Origin: Dipteris shenzhenensis
Lineage: Eukaryota > Polypodiophyta > Polypodiopsida > Gleicheniales
Length of the DNA: 64,000 nucleotides
NCBI GenBank assembly: GCA_047967505.1
Contig: CM106540.1
Strand: one strand, 5' to 3'
Each line of letters starts with the position of its first letter. Position 1 is the stretch's first letter. This document shows positions 23,390 through 33,155 of the stretch, piece after piece. The notes under the pieces are model-generated. The model did no database searches, had not been told where the DNA came from, and saw nothing but the letters and a program-made list of their open reading frames with translations. The position numbers were made by a program, and so were the translations under genes.

Positions 23390-24860
23390 CCAGTGTTGGA
23401 GAGCATCAGGAGGAAACTCTTCTTTTGGAGTTCAGCCAAATTGAACCTGGCTTCCAAGGTGGTGGTTGTCAACTACGTTCTGCTGGCCACGGCATGGTAT
23501 GTTTGTTGTTGGTGGTGCGGCTCCAGAGATTGCATTACTCAGCTCGAGAGACCTATAATGAACTTTTTGTGGAATGGACTAGATGGCACTACAGGTAGTG
23601 TGGCTAGGGTGGCTTGGGAGATGTTGATCCTTCCCATAAAAGGTCTCAATATCATAGACCCAAACTTGTAGTGCAAGGCATTACTTTGTAAGTTTGTGGT
23701 AAGGGGATTTTTGCCTGGGCAAGAGCCTTGGAAGGATTTCTTTATTCGAAGCATACATGCATGTGTCCCTTGGCTAGCACCATGTGGATTTTTACTTCAG
23801 CCCCTCTTAGGTCTCCTTCCTCTCCTCTTATGGCGGCCATTCTGAAAGCTTGGAGCAGCTTTAAAAATACTATTCGGAGAATTTCCCCAGTTTTTCTAGA
23901 AGAGATTCATAGGCAGCCAGTCATGTGGAATGACAGCATATTCGATGAGCATGGTAGACCACTAGACCACTCACATTATATGTAATGGTTGAGATAGGAG
24001 AGAGGCCCTACCTCCTCTGTAGGATCCTAGAAAGCTTTCAAAAAGCTTGTAGAGGACCATAGAATGCAAGTAGTAAGTCATCTTAGAGGAAGTGCAAGGA
24101 GGATTCAATAGATTGATGCAGCCATTCCAGTGGATTGGACTAAGGCGGATGATATGCCTATTTCTTATTCCTTTTGGATTGGAGCATTCTCAGGTTTGGG
24201 CTTTCCACTTCAGGTTATTTCTTTGCTACGTCCACATGAGGATGCCTTTGGTTTTGATGTCTAGATGGGAGGCAGGCTGTCTAGATCTTCAGATGATGTT
24301 CTTTTAGAGACTGCATTCCAGCTTATCAAGCTCATTGGTTTTATAGAGTTTGGCTCGGATTCTCAGTGATACCTAGATCTTAGCCTTGGGTTCATGGAGA
24401 TTGTGGCTCTATGGTGGGGACCCCAATAAAGTATTTGCAGTGGGACCTAGGGGAGTGGGATTGGATTGATGAAGGGCATTCAGAGAAGGCCGTCCCCTTC
24501 TTTCGTTATATTCGAAGTAATGCCAGGAGGTTTCAAATCAGTTGCAGAGGCTGCAGGTTGCTGCTGATTTGCAAAAAGTGTTTTGGAGAAGACTCTGGAA
24601 ATCCCATATGAATAGAAAAACTACTCTAATTCGTTTGGCTTTCTATCCATGGTGGGATTGCAGTTACCGTGTGGAGGTTCAGGTTTGGGGCATGAACGGC
24701 CTCTGCTAGGAGGGCTTCTTTCCCTAGGGAATGGAGAGGCTCCCCTTTCTTCTCGGAGTCCTCTATAGGGTTGCTGTGGCATTTTCAGCCTCAACCTCAA
24801 ATTTTTTCTACCTCCTTTTGAGGAGCATTTTTGGCTACCTTGAGGCCTTATTTCATGCAC
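23390..24860 (+). pseudogene. omega LINE C-terminal region
   Basis: LESIRRKLFFWSSAKLNLAS (23393 on) is the typical thumb/connection segment after plant L1 RT (W....LS.AGR....VL). Next comes GLNIIDPNL, then LMAAILKAWSSFKNTIRRIS (about 23820-23880). Near 24710-24790 PREWRGSPFFSESSIGLLWH matches the distal C-terminus seen at 63.3 kb. Cysteines of a zf-RVT finger are not recognisable here because of frame decay. Enzymatic role is none by itself; it is the accessory tail of the LINE polyprotein. Confidence 0.6.
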
Positions 24861-24906
24861 TGCGTGTTATATTTCCACCTTGAGCTTGCTCTCGTGGGTT
24901 TTGTTG

Positions 24907-25990
24907 CACGTTTTAGGCTGTTAGGATGTTATCAATCTCTTCCAAAGAGGAAGGGGGAATTCCCCAACTTTTGAAGCTGGCCCAAGCTTTTAGGGTAGCA
25001 GCCATATAGGGTTCCTTTTGTATGGGATAGTATGCATCTAATAAAAATTCCTTGTAGGGTTCCTTTTCTGGCAAGAATCCTCTAAAATCTTGCATACTAA
25101 AGCTCTTCTCTTATTGAGGCCTCCTTCCCACGCGGGTAGAGTCAAAGTCTCCCAAGGCACCCTAGCTCTGGTGTCTATTGAACCATATAGATCACTCCAT
25201 AGAAAGTTCCTTGTCAGCCTTTTGAGCTGACCACTCCACAGAACCTCCCTTCTTTAAGGGCAGCCTTGGATTTATTTTGTTTGGCAGCAGTAGGTGCACA
25301 TGTTTAGTGGAATAAATTTAGTGGTTTTTGGATTAGTGACCATGACACTCCAGGTTAGATATTTGGGCTGCGAGGTTGGTATGGCATCTCTCCTTCATAA
25401 CAATTTGCCTTAGTCTTGGAGAGCATGAGGAGGAAACTCATTTTTTGGAGCTCAACCATGCTTCCAGGGTGATGGTGGTCAACCAAGTATTCCTGGCCAT
25501 GGCATGGTTTGTTTGCTCTTGTTGCAGCCATTCTATGAATTGCATTGGTATCCAAAAACATTAGTATCATCAGCTAGCTCACATCCAAGTAGCCTCTGAA
25601 AAAGTAAACACGTTATCCAGGGTACTCTGATCCTGAACAAAGCCTGTTTATGTAGCTCTAAAGATATCAGGGAGTAGGGTACTAAGATGCAAAGCCAAAG
25701 CCTTCGCTAAGATCTTACAGGCAGTCCGAGTCCCAAGACGTGTAATGGTTCTCCAATTCTTGAGAACTACCTTGTCTCCTCCTTTTAGGATGAGACAAAT
25801 GGGACCAGTACGCAAAGGCTCGCCCAAAGATCCTAGCTCAATGGCCTATGAGAATGTGGATAAGAGATGAGGTCCAATGATATCCCACAAAGTCCTAAAA
25901 AAGAGTGGAGTCAAACCATCCTTGCCTGGGCATCTATCCATGGAAATCTCGCTTCTTCTTTAACAGCCTCCAATGCTGGAGAATCCTCAG
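24907..25990 (-). mobile_element. second omega LINE copy, rearranged with an internal inversion
   Basis: On the minus strand, right to left, three pieces occur. 25575-25990 is RT (CPGKDGLTPLFFRTLWDIIG...KNWRTITRLGTRTACKILAK). 25255-25570 is in plus orientation and matches omega 23185-23560 (AALDLFCLAAVGAHV, LESMRRKLIFWSSTMLPGW in frame-shifted form). 24907-25250 is minus and matches omega 23540-23905 (MAATLKAWASFKSWGIPPSS). The middle piece is therefore inverted relative to both neighbours. The right boundary with copia gag is approximate. Confidence 0.7.
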
Positions 25991-26019
25991 CTCCGACACG
26001 CCCGGCAAGAGATCCTGCT

Positions 26020-26712
26020 AGAGAGGAGAAAGCATATGGCATCATTGCTCTTGCTTTAGGAGATGACTATATTCATCACATCTCTGACTTAGAGTCTCCT
26101 TCAGAAGCTTGGCAGAAGCTTGACATTATTTTTGGTGCTAGCTCTCACATCTCAAAATTATCACTTAAGATTGCTTTCTTTGAATTGAGGATGGTTAATG
26201 GCACTCCTTTGGCTGCCCATGTCAATTACATGCGGAGTCTCATGACTCAACTTGCTTCTATCAACTCTCCTATTACTACAGATGATGCTATGGCAGTATT
26301 GCTCAAGAGTATGCCAGAAGATTATGATCATGTTGTTACCACTTTGAAAAATCTTCCTAATCCTAATCTTGAAGGTCTTATCTCTGCTCTTCAAGAAGAA
26401 GAAAGGCACATGGAACTCCGGAGAGGCAATGACACAGCCTATGCCATAAAAATCAAGAAGGGCAAGTTTTCTCCTCGCAATCATTGTGGGAAGACTAATC
26501 ACCTCTCAAAAGACTGCTTCAAGATCAATCCATGCACTGTGGCAAAAACAATCATCATGAAAAGTTTTGTAGAGCAAAAAAGGAGGCAACTTCAAAGACA
26601 GAAAATGCCAATCTACTTTCAGTTGATGTGCCTCCACAAGATGAGGCATCCTTTGAAGATTATGCTTTTTGAATCATCTCCATATATGCTCCAGATCTCT
26701 CTCTTTTATTGA
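26020..26712 (+). pseudogene. Ty1/copia gag remnant (UBN2-type)
   Basis: Continuous plus-strand reading shows AYGIIALALGDDYIHHISDL, SPSEAWQKLDIIFGASSHIS, MRSLMTQLASINSPITTDDA, LLKSMPEDYDHVVTTLKNLP and LISALQEEERHMELR. This is the canonical UBN2/retrotran_gag2 order. It is followed by a damaged zinc knuckle (NHCGKTNHLSKDCFK, in which the first Cys of C..C....H....C is lost). Gag forms the virus-like particle of copia elements. The 5' part is cut off by the omega LINE piece on the left, and protease to RNase H are missing on the right. The apparent ATG at 25867 lies in LINE sequence. Confidence 0.85.
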
Positions 26713-27029
26713 GTCAAGGTACTCAGCCTGGATAGTCCTCCAAAATGAATGAAATAAACTATTGTGTTTTGTAAACACCTCTGGTCACCATATGATGTAG
26801 GCCATGTGTATGTGTTTTTGCTCCATGGTACCTCCTGCAGACATTGTGTGCATGTACATGCAGGGGAGATAACCATTGGAAGGTCTTTTGTATCCCTTTT
26901 GTTTACCTTACATCCATGGGAACCCTTGCTAGCTTGAGATCCTAGCCATTGATAGATCCATGACCACCATGAGATGGCATGTGACACCTTGTGCTAGCTG
27001 TATCCTTGACATAGCCTGAGGCATTCCCT

Positions 27030-27040
27030 TGAGAGGGGGG
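27030..27040 (+). other. polypurine tract of the truncated copia element
   Basis: TGAGAGGGGGG lies 3 bases before an LTR start (TGTTGGGATAT at 27044). This is the standard plus-strand priming site layout of plant copia elements. Confidence 0.75.
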
Positions 27041-27043
27041 TTT

Positions 27044-27331
27044 TGTTGGGATATCTCAAGGTGTATGCCTCAGGCACACCTTGGTTTCTATGTGTGTGTG
27101 CTAGAGACACAATTAGGTGTCCATAAGCACAGTTAGGCGGTGATAGAAGCCACATAGGATGATTGAGAGAATCTAGGAGCAGATTGAGGAGATGATTGTG
27201 GAGCTCAGAGGTCATCAGTGATGTCAGTGATCATGTAAGAGGTGCCTACTTAAGGACCTCACCTTTCTTCATTCCATAAGTAAGAATTCTGAGTTTGTGT
27301 TCACTCCATGCTTTCTTTTCAGTTACCAACA
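27044..27331 (+). repeat. copia 3' LTR, 288 bp
   Basis: Starts TGTTGGGATATCTCAAGG right after the polypurine tract and ends TTTCAGTTACCAACA, giving the TG...CA ends of an LTR. It belongs with the gag remnant at 26.0-26.7 kb in plus orientation; the pol region between them has been lost. No matching 5' LTR exists in the window. Confidence 0.7.
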
Positions 27332-27349
27332 CATTTGACATTGTCACTG

Positions 27350-27657
27350 CAAGGGGGGTGTTAGAAATATTAATCTCTAATTTAATGACCTATGTAATAA
27401 GGGTTACGAGGCACGTTTTCCCTTTATACGGTTTTTCCTCCCTAATAATAGTTAGTACTTGAGTTTGTAGGTGAGTTAGTCACTACATGTGTGTTGATAC
27501 TAGTTAGGGTCCATTCTAGAAATTTGTCTCTATGACAACCCTAGTGTAATCTCTCATTGTGTGTTGCTAAATTCTCAATACAGGTTACTCTTGCTTGTGT
27601 TCTCCTCGAACCCTCGCTCCATTTTCCAAGAACACGAATACTGAATATCTGAACCCA
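27350..27657 (+). repeat. second copia-like LTR directly downstream
   Basis: CAAGGGGGG (27350-27358) looks like another polypurine tract, followed at once by TGTTAGAAATATTAATC, a typical plant copia LTR start. The end is uncertain; TG...CA would be satisfied at 27657. A TTTATACGG possible TATA element lies inside. No coding part of this second element is seen. Confidence 0.5.
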
Positions 27658-27703
27658 TGGGGAGAGAGATAGTTTCGCAATGTGGTGTCATTGGGACAGT
27701 GAT

Positions 27704-27830
27704 AGAAAGAAAGAAAGAAAGAAAGTTTATTAAAGTGTACTAAAGACCAATGGGTCTAGAAAACCTGATACAATGAACAAAAAGGGTGGAGCTACTAAAC
27801 GAGCATCCTAACCCATGCTAGAAAGATTTC
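27704..27830 (-). mobile_element. LINE 3' terminus with (CTTT)n tail
   Basis: Minus orientation. The tail (GAAA)n on the plus strand lies at 27704-27725. It is followed by GTTTATTAAAGTGTACTAAAGACC, the inverted terminal motif of copies F and G, and by GGTGGAGCTACTAAACGAGC shared with copy G (47.1 kb). The body is truncated after about 105 bp. Confidence 0.7.
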
Positions 27831-28754
27831 GAGGACCCTAATTTTGAATTGCTAGTGATATGAACTAGGTGAAACTGATACTATTGTATATTTTAGGTCA
27901 TGTTTTGCATGCTAGAACTAGCAGTTTATTTGCATGAAGATAGGACCTGATTATTAATTGTGGAACTATTGGTAGATGGAGGTGTGGGTAAAGAGCATGC
28001 ACATAAAAAAAGTAGTTACACCTCCCAAAAAAAAAAACAGTCACTGTTTTTGCGAGAAATTTTGATATGTAACTCGGATTTAGGAGTTTTTGTGATCATT
28101 GCGAAGCTGAGATCGAGATCTACGACTTTTTAGAAGAATTCGAGGTCTAACTCAGTAGGAGAGAGGGTCGAAAACTCAGAATACGATAGGCGACCTGTTT
28201 TTGTTGTGAAAGGTGTATGCAAGTTGATGTTTTTGAGAAGCAGAGGACGTTTGTGAGTGTCTTGGGATTTGAATAATGGAGGTGCTCCTACTTTGTGCCA
28301 TACTAGAGTCTTCCTCATGTATGAGAGATTCCTTTGATTGTTGTTCTAGTTTGCAGAAGCGGAAATTAAAAGTATTGGTCCTCTGATTCCTCTCATCATT
28401 GTTTTGGAGCCTTCGGCGAGAGGCGTTTCCTCAGGAATTTTCCGGTGACTGAGGAGAAGTACTAACGTCACATATCTAGCGATTGTTGCTAGAGCGAGAT
28501 GGCCCAAGATTTCTCTAAGTTTCTTGGGCTGCCTAATGAGGCGCTTCTCAGTTCTTCAAAGATCTGGAGTTCACGGTGCTGCTAAAAGGCAAAGATAGAC
28601 CTATAATTCTTTTGCAAATCCTAGGCTATTGTCTACAAGGTGAAGCAAAGATATGGTTTCAGAGTTGTTTTCAAGGTGTTTTGAGAACCCAAAATGGCGA
28701 TGTCTCCAAGACCCAAGTGCTAGGAGAACAGGGTCAGGATCAAGATACCACTGT
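27831..28754. other. unassigned
   Basis: A plus-strand frame from 28500 (MAQDFSKFLGLPNEALLSSS) continues in the next frame to about 28690 with KGKDRPIILLQILGYCLQGE. It looks protein-like but I do not recognise it; it could be an ORF1 or gag start. A minus frame at 28130-28318 has no signature. Confidence 0.3.
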
Positions 28755-29260
28755 GAGCCCGTGCCCCACTCCATGTAACCTCCATAAGAATATCATTTGA
28801 AGATTTGAGAAGTCTGCCTCCCGATTGAACATCAAAGACAAGGGTCTCCTCATGTGCATCCCGCAAGGCAATAACCTGTAAAGGAATACCCGTCCCCGTG
28901 AAAGCTCCTAACCAAGTGGACTATGTGATCAACATGTCATTTGTATCTATCCACTCTGCTGGTATGGCTGCTCTATTGAGGACAAGTAGGGTCAGCCCTG
29001 AACCTGGATCTCCATGGGCTCACTGCAATCCCTCCATGAATAGAAAGCCAAAAGAAGAGAGTGATCTTTCTATTCTTGAGGGATTTCCAGAGCCTCCTCC
29101 AAAAGTTTTTATGTGCCTTCTCCAAAAGTTTTTCCATTGCTTAGTACGTGTAATTTTCACCGCTTGGCACGCATGTGTCCAGTTCATAAGGGAAGTGGTC
29201 TTATGCATCAAAGCTTGTAAAGCCTTCTTTGGATGTGTCCGTGTTTCCTTATATGCCAAT
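28755..29260 (-). mobile_element. two scrambled omega LINE pieces
   Basis: 29000-29260 (minus) matches omega around 24480-24690 (KQWKNFWRR, then NRK.TL..WLSIHGGIAV in shifted frames). 28775-28905 (minus) matches omega around 24180-24310 (TFTGYCLAGCT... region, shared GATGCACATGAGGA). In minus-strand order the two pieces come in the opposite order to omega, so they are a rearrangement or two separate truncated copies. Confidence 0.6.
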
Positions 29261-29345
29261 TAGTGGGTTTCTTTCCGATTTATCACTTCCGCATGCTAGT
29301 AATGTCAACGATGCAATTGGATACAACGTAATGAAATCATAGGAG

Positions 29346-29961
29346 ACCAATGATGTGATGGAATGTGACAAAGAGTTTTTGCCATCGCCAATGATAGGTG
29401 CTGCAGAGTCGTGTATAGAAGGTGGTGAAGGAATGCTTGATGACACTTTGGACTCTCAGATCATAGATGAGGAATCATATTTAGCAGAGGCCAATGAAGT
29501 AGAGCCAGATATGCTTGAAGGGAGTGATGAAGAAGAAGCGGAGAGCTCTCATGGGTATAAGGCTCCTTTAGAAGAGGATCCAAGAGCTCTTGAAGAAGAA
29601 CCGAGCATGCATGCTGAAAATGAGATGGATGTTTATGCTAAAGAAGAGAAGCAAGTGATTTATATTTCCAACCGTAAAGAAGATTGTTATAGTGATAGAT
29701 GCTCAGCATGATGAGAGGTACATGCTTGGGATTATGCAGCTAGTTTATGAGACAGAGACAATGATGGACAATTTACAAGAAGAGGTCTCCGCACAAACTA
29801 AAGGTAGACAAGAGAATGGGCATAAGCCGTATCAACCTCATATTGATGAAGAGGTATTGCCCATGCAAACAACATGTGAGGACATTGAGGATGATAATGA
29901 AGAGCCGGGGAACAAGCCTGTTGTAGCAACTCTTGCAATCGATGTATTGCAAATGCAATGA
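29346..29961 (+). CDS. acidic hypothetical protein, two overlapping frames
   Basis: 29355-29711 reads MMECDKEFLPSPMIG... with strongly acidic runs (EGSDEEEAESS, LEEDPRALEEEPS). A frame change near 29700 leads into MLGIMQLVYETETMMDNLQE and an acidic tail (CEDIEDDNEEPGN) ending at 29961. The composition resembles an acidic linker. It lies immediately upstream of, and on the same strand as, the PIF1 helicase remnant, so it could be the preceding part of a Helitron protein. I see no Rep motif (no HUH). Function unknown. Confidence 0.4.
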
Positions 29962-29984
29962 GTTGGATGCCTTTGACAGAAATA

Positions 29985-30420
29985 TGGGGAAGACATATCT
30001 CTTGCTACTTATCGTCTAAGGCCTGGGTATTACAAGCAAATCATAAACAACCTTGAAACAAGCTTGCCAATAGTCCTAATGCTTGCCTACACTGGCAAGG
30101 CTGCATCATACAACATAAATGGAACCACCATCCATTCCGCATTGTACTTGCTCATTCATAGCAAAAACCTTGCATCCCTCCCATCAGAAAAATTGGATAC
30201 TCTGATGAATCTATACAAGCAAGTCCAATTATTTGTGTTTGATGAAATATCCCTTGTTGGCAGTAGGACAACTCTGAACTTCACCGACCTTTGAATGCAC
30301 TCACTAAAAAGAAGCTTTGACGAGAACTTTGGTGATGTTGATGTCATTTGGGTGCGGAGATTTATATGAAGCAAAACCAGTAAAAGATGCTTGGGTCTTC
30401 ATGTGCAATGAAGGAGTCTT
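29985..30420 (+). pseudogene. Helitron-type PIF1 helicase remnant
   Basis: The plus strand reads TYRLRPGYYKQIINNLETSL, then VLMLAYTGKAASYNINGTTI, HSALYLLIHSKNLASLPSEK and FVFDEISLVGSRTTLNFTDL. The next frame gives SFDENFGDVDVIW and PVKDAWVFM. This is the order of PIF1 family motifs Ia (GTTIHSAL), II/Walker B (DEISMVGSR) and III (DVIVVGDLYQ), as in Helitron RepHel and fern or plant PIF1-like proteins. Walker A is missing on the left and helicase motifs IV-VI on the right. A frameshift near 30330 disables it. The Walker B sequence itself is well kept. Confidence 0.8.
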
Positions 30421-30774
30421 GGATGACCAGGTAAAGGTAGCACATGATGTTTTACCACGTGACTCAATGCATGATGCATCTTATGGAGAGTTCCCAAATA
30501 GGGATGGTATGCACAAACCACTGACAATCGGGAGGTTCTTGATTGGGGCTTTGAGAAATCAATTGAAGAATTGAATTTAAAGATGGCATGCATATTGGAG
30601 AGGTTAAACATGGGCTACAGACTTTGAAGACACATGGCCAAGAGACTCAAATATACTTGGATGTAGATGGCTCAAGGCTGTGACCAGTATGGAAGGAAGG
30701 GTTTGTTTCCTTTTGATCCAGGAGGATAACAAGGCAAAGCAAAAGGGTGATGCTGGACATGAATTTTCGTAGCT
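30421..30774. other. decayed downstream helicase flank
   Basis: The plus-strand frame 30317-30574 continues with PRDSMHDASYGEFPNRDGMH but loses recognisable motifs. The stretch ends at the tail of LINE c. Confidence 0.4.
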
Positions 30775-31059
30775 GAAAGAAAGAAAGAAAGTCTATTAAC
30801 ATCCACAAGAGACCAAGAGGTCTATGGGACAAATGAAAACCATCTAGTACATCAGCTTAAGGAGGGCACAGGGCAGCTCCCACTCTCAGTGTAGAGGCAG
30901 CTCCATTTTATTTAAAGTACCTACTTGATAACCTAGATAAATTGTACACATATATAGTTGGCCATACATCAGTTTAAGACTGAGAGTCTTTTGGTTTTGA
31001 TTTGAACTCTTTAATAAGTGCTACTCCTTAATGGTTACTGCCCATTTCCCATCTTTCCT

Positions 31060-31944
31060 GGCAGCCTTGACCTTTGCTAATTCCGTTGCCTTGTTTTGAG
31101 TTGAGCTTGTGTAATCTCCTCAGCTATCCATACTTTGGTACCCTTCAGCTTACAAGATTGTCGGAGGACCTTGATCTGAAAATCTTTTGATTTTAATGTA
31201 AGGATGGCATGACCTTTAGATTGTCTAATAGAAGCTAGTATGGAGTCGTCAACTTCCTCTTCATCACCATCCATCCATTCAATGTTGAGCAAGGTTGCTT
31301 TGACCTTTGCCAATGTTTCACAAAATGTGTCCTCCTCTTTGTACCAGTCTTTTGGGAGTTCCCCTATTCTAATCTTCAGCACGTTGTCCCAATCTAGATT
31401 CATGTTCTTTAATCTTTCCTTGAATATCAGTCTTACTTGCTTTTGTGTCCACTTCCACATGTACATCCTTCTTAATCGTTTGAACTTCTGTATGCACTAA
31501 ATCCTTGATTGTGAAGACCAATTGGGGGGTAGTGGGAGAAGCCTTACAAGCCTTTACAGCTTCATCTATAACTGATTGTTGTTCAGGCCCCACAGGGACC
31601 CAAGTCTAGCTGTCACCTCTTTTAGTAATATCTTCTACTTCCTCACTTCTTGCTGTAAGAAATAAATTTGTTCATGTTGCCCAATAGTGGGTCGGTCAAA
31701 ACCACCTCGGTAATATGTCCGTGCATATGGAGAGAGTGTCCTAGCAACTAAAGAGTAGGGGGGTCTGCTGCTGCTGGCAGGAATAGTTGTTTTTGGGGTG
31801 GGGCAGAGGGGGATTTGGAGCAGAGGATAGACCACTCCATCTTGGCCATTCTACTACTACCCCCTGGTTGAAGCTAACCCCTGGGTTGGGTTGGGGCTTC
31901 AAACCCAGCACGGGGTTAGGGGACAGAGAAGGGAGCTGCTGCAA
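31060..31944 (-). pseudogene. ORF1-like protein of LINE c
   Basis: In minus frames, a Pro/Gln-rich N-terminus (31944-31741) is followed by a coiled-coil-like charged segment (31593-31369: VHTEVQTIKKDVHVEVDTKA, GKIKEHESRLGQRAED). Next comes a segment (31466-31077) with DWDNVLKIRIGELPKDW and KGTKVWIAEEITQAQLKTRQ, then KVKAARKDGKWAV in another frame. Coiled coil, then an RRM-like domain, then a basic C-terminal domain is the plan of L1-type ORF1 RNA-binding proteins; the KVWI.EELT..Q......KAARKDGKW phrase is typical of LINE ORF1 tails. At least three frameshifts make it non-functional. Confidence 0.6.
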
Positions 31945-31973
31945 GCTAGATCTGACGCAGGAGTAGCAATAGC

Positions 31974-32105
31974 TGTACGGAGGGGTACAGTAAGAGTTAT
32001 GGAAGGGCTACGGGGAGCTGGACGGAGGTGTACGAGGAGCTGTACGGAGGGTTATGGGGAGCTGTACGGTGAGGTATACAGGAAGGGTTACGGAGGCTGT
32101 ACGGA
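31974..32105 (-). promoter_or_regulatory. CCGTACA word cluster in the leader of LINE c
   Basis: TGTACGG on the plus strand (CCGTACA in the direction of transcription) occurs at 31974, 32041, 32063 and 32099. Related words (GGGTACAG, GTTACGG, TGTACGAGG) lie between them in a degenerate GAGCTGTACGGAGG repeat. C-GTAC is the core recognised by plant SBP-box (SPL) transcription factors. Regulatory use is inferred only from the words. Confidence 0.5.
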
Positions 32106-32106
32106 A

Positions 32107-32150
<44 letters not shown>

Positions 32151-32466
32151 CCTCGGAAGACCTCGCGGGTCTATGGGATAGAGTGATACAACATCAAAAA
32201 AGATCTCATACAAGCCTCTGTGGGCTGGGACAAGGGGTGAGCTAAAGCCCTTGCCAAGTACTAATCTAGTGTCTAAATAGAATAGAATAGAGACAAAATC
32301 AGAATCTGAATCAAGAGTTAGGAGTGTCCAGATCAAGTCAGGTCAGGTCTCTCCGCTGGGCCATGAAGATGTCGCGTATCTGTAACTGTCGGGCTGTCTC
32401 ACTTCTAGGTGGTGGCCGTGGTCGCCTCGATCTTAGTACTCGTCGGGCTACGTCGATCGTGATCCC

Positions 32467-33132
32467 TCATCTCTGGCTTTGGCGGTCCCCTACAAGTAGT
32501 ATTGTGATGGGACGAACCTCAATGGTGTGCGCTTTGGTGGTGCACGCTCTAGTAGTTCGAAGAGTCTGGTGTGACCGATTGCTGATCCAGGTTGCTCTCA
32601 TGTCGACAATCTCCTCATCCTCAACTCCACTGTGTCCAAGAGCCGTCTCGAAGGCATAGAAGTTTGTAACCTGTCTCAAAGCTGGGTCCGGCTCTGTATC
32701 TTGTAGTCTGTCCAGTGCTGATAGTGCTTTGGCCTGTCTCAGTATTGCCTCTCGGTGTCGGCGCATCTCCATCAAGTACAACCCTACACAGACCCGGTCC
32801 TAGAAGTGTATCAGCCGAGAGAGCGGGCCAAAGCCGGTCCCCTCCTGATAAAGGCAGTGATATCGCCCTCGTATCTCATAGTAAACCGGGCAACTACATA
32901 GGAAGTGCTCCTCAGTCTCAACGATATCCATGTCGCATAGTGTGCAGATCCTATGTTCTCTGGGTAGACCTGCAGCTTGGCCCGCCTCAATCCTAAGCTG
33001 ATGGGAGGAAACTCGCATCTGGCCAATGGCAATCCGGAGTGCATGTGAGACTCCTTTGTCCTCTAGATAAGGAGGTCGGATAATGAAACCATCATCAGAG
33101 ACTCTGAGGAAGTGATCACGATAGAAGTGCAT
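32467..33132 (-). pseudogene. copy A C-terminal zinc-finger domain
   Basis: Minus frame 33132-32800 reads MHFYRDHFLRVSDDGFIIRP..., HALRIAIGQMRVSSHQLRIE, then PREHRICTLCDMDIVETEEH FLCSCPVYYEIRGRY. The Cys-x2-Cys...His-x3-Cys pattern matches the zf-RVT type finger that follows RT in many plant LINEs and is repeated in copies B, C, G and I. It probably binds the element RNA or target DNA. The last part (32781-32467), with a conserved KALSALDRLQ stretch and ETALGHSGVEDEEIVDMRAT, runs in a shifted frame. Confidence 0.75.
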
Positions 33133-33155
33133 TTTGGTGGGGAGCGGCTAGTCCC

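Larger units (their letters stand above)
20780..24905 (+). mobile_element. L1-type LINE 'omega', disabled
   Basis: The domains appear in plant L1 order: endonuclease (20832-21646), linker with a tandem duplication (21336-21968), reverse transcriptase (22385-23260), thumb/connection (23390-23985) and C-terminal region (24092-24860). All are split over many frames. Pieces of the same family occur at 24.9-26.0, 28.8-29.3 and 63.1-64.0 kb, so it was a multi-copy element. No poly(A) tail or target duplication is visible at 24905, where an inverted omega piece follows directly. It would have mobilised by target-primed reverse transcription. Confidence 0.85.
30775..32106 (-). mobile_element. LINE copy c: ORF1-only element with (CTTT)n tail
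   Basis: In minus orientation the element starts near 32106, next to the (CT)n tail of copy A. It carries a leader with repeated CCGTACA words, one ORF1-like coding region (31060-31944) and a short 3' UTR. It ends in GGATGTTAATAGA plus (CTTT)n at 30775-30791. No endonuclease or reverse transcriptase sequence is present between its ends. Copy D (44.6 kb) shares the same C-terminal peptide and 3' UTR, so this is a repeated family and not an accident. The 1.3-kb size and layout suggest a non-autonomous LINE mobilised by its autonomous neighbours. Confidence 0.65.

Noticed and set aside
25867-26712. Whole 281-codon frame as one gene
   Set aside because: Its first 40-50 codons lie in inverted LINE sequence; only the part from about 26020 is gag.
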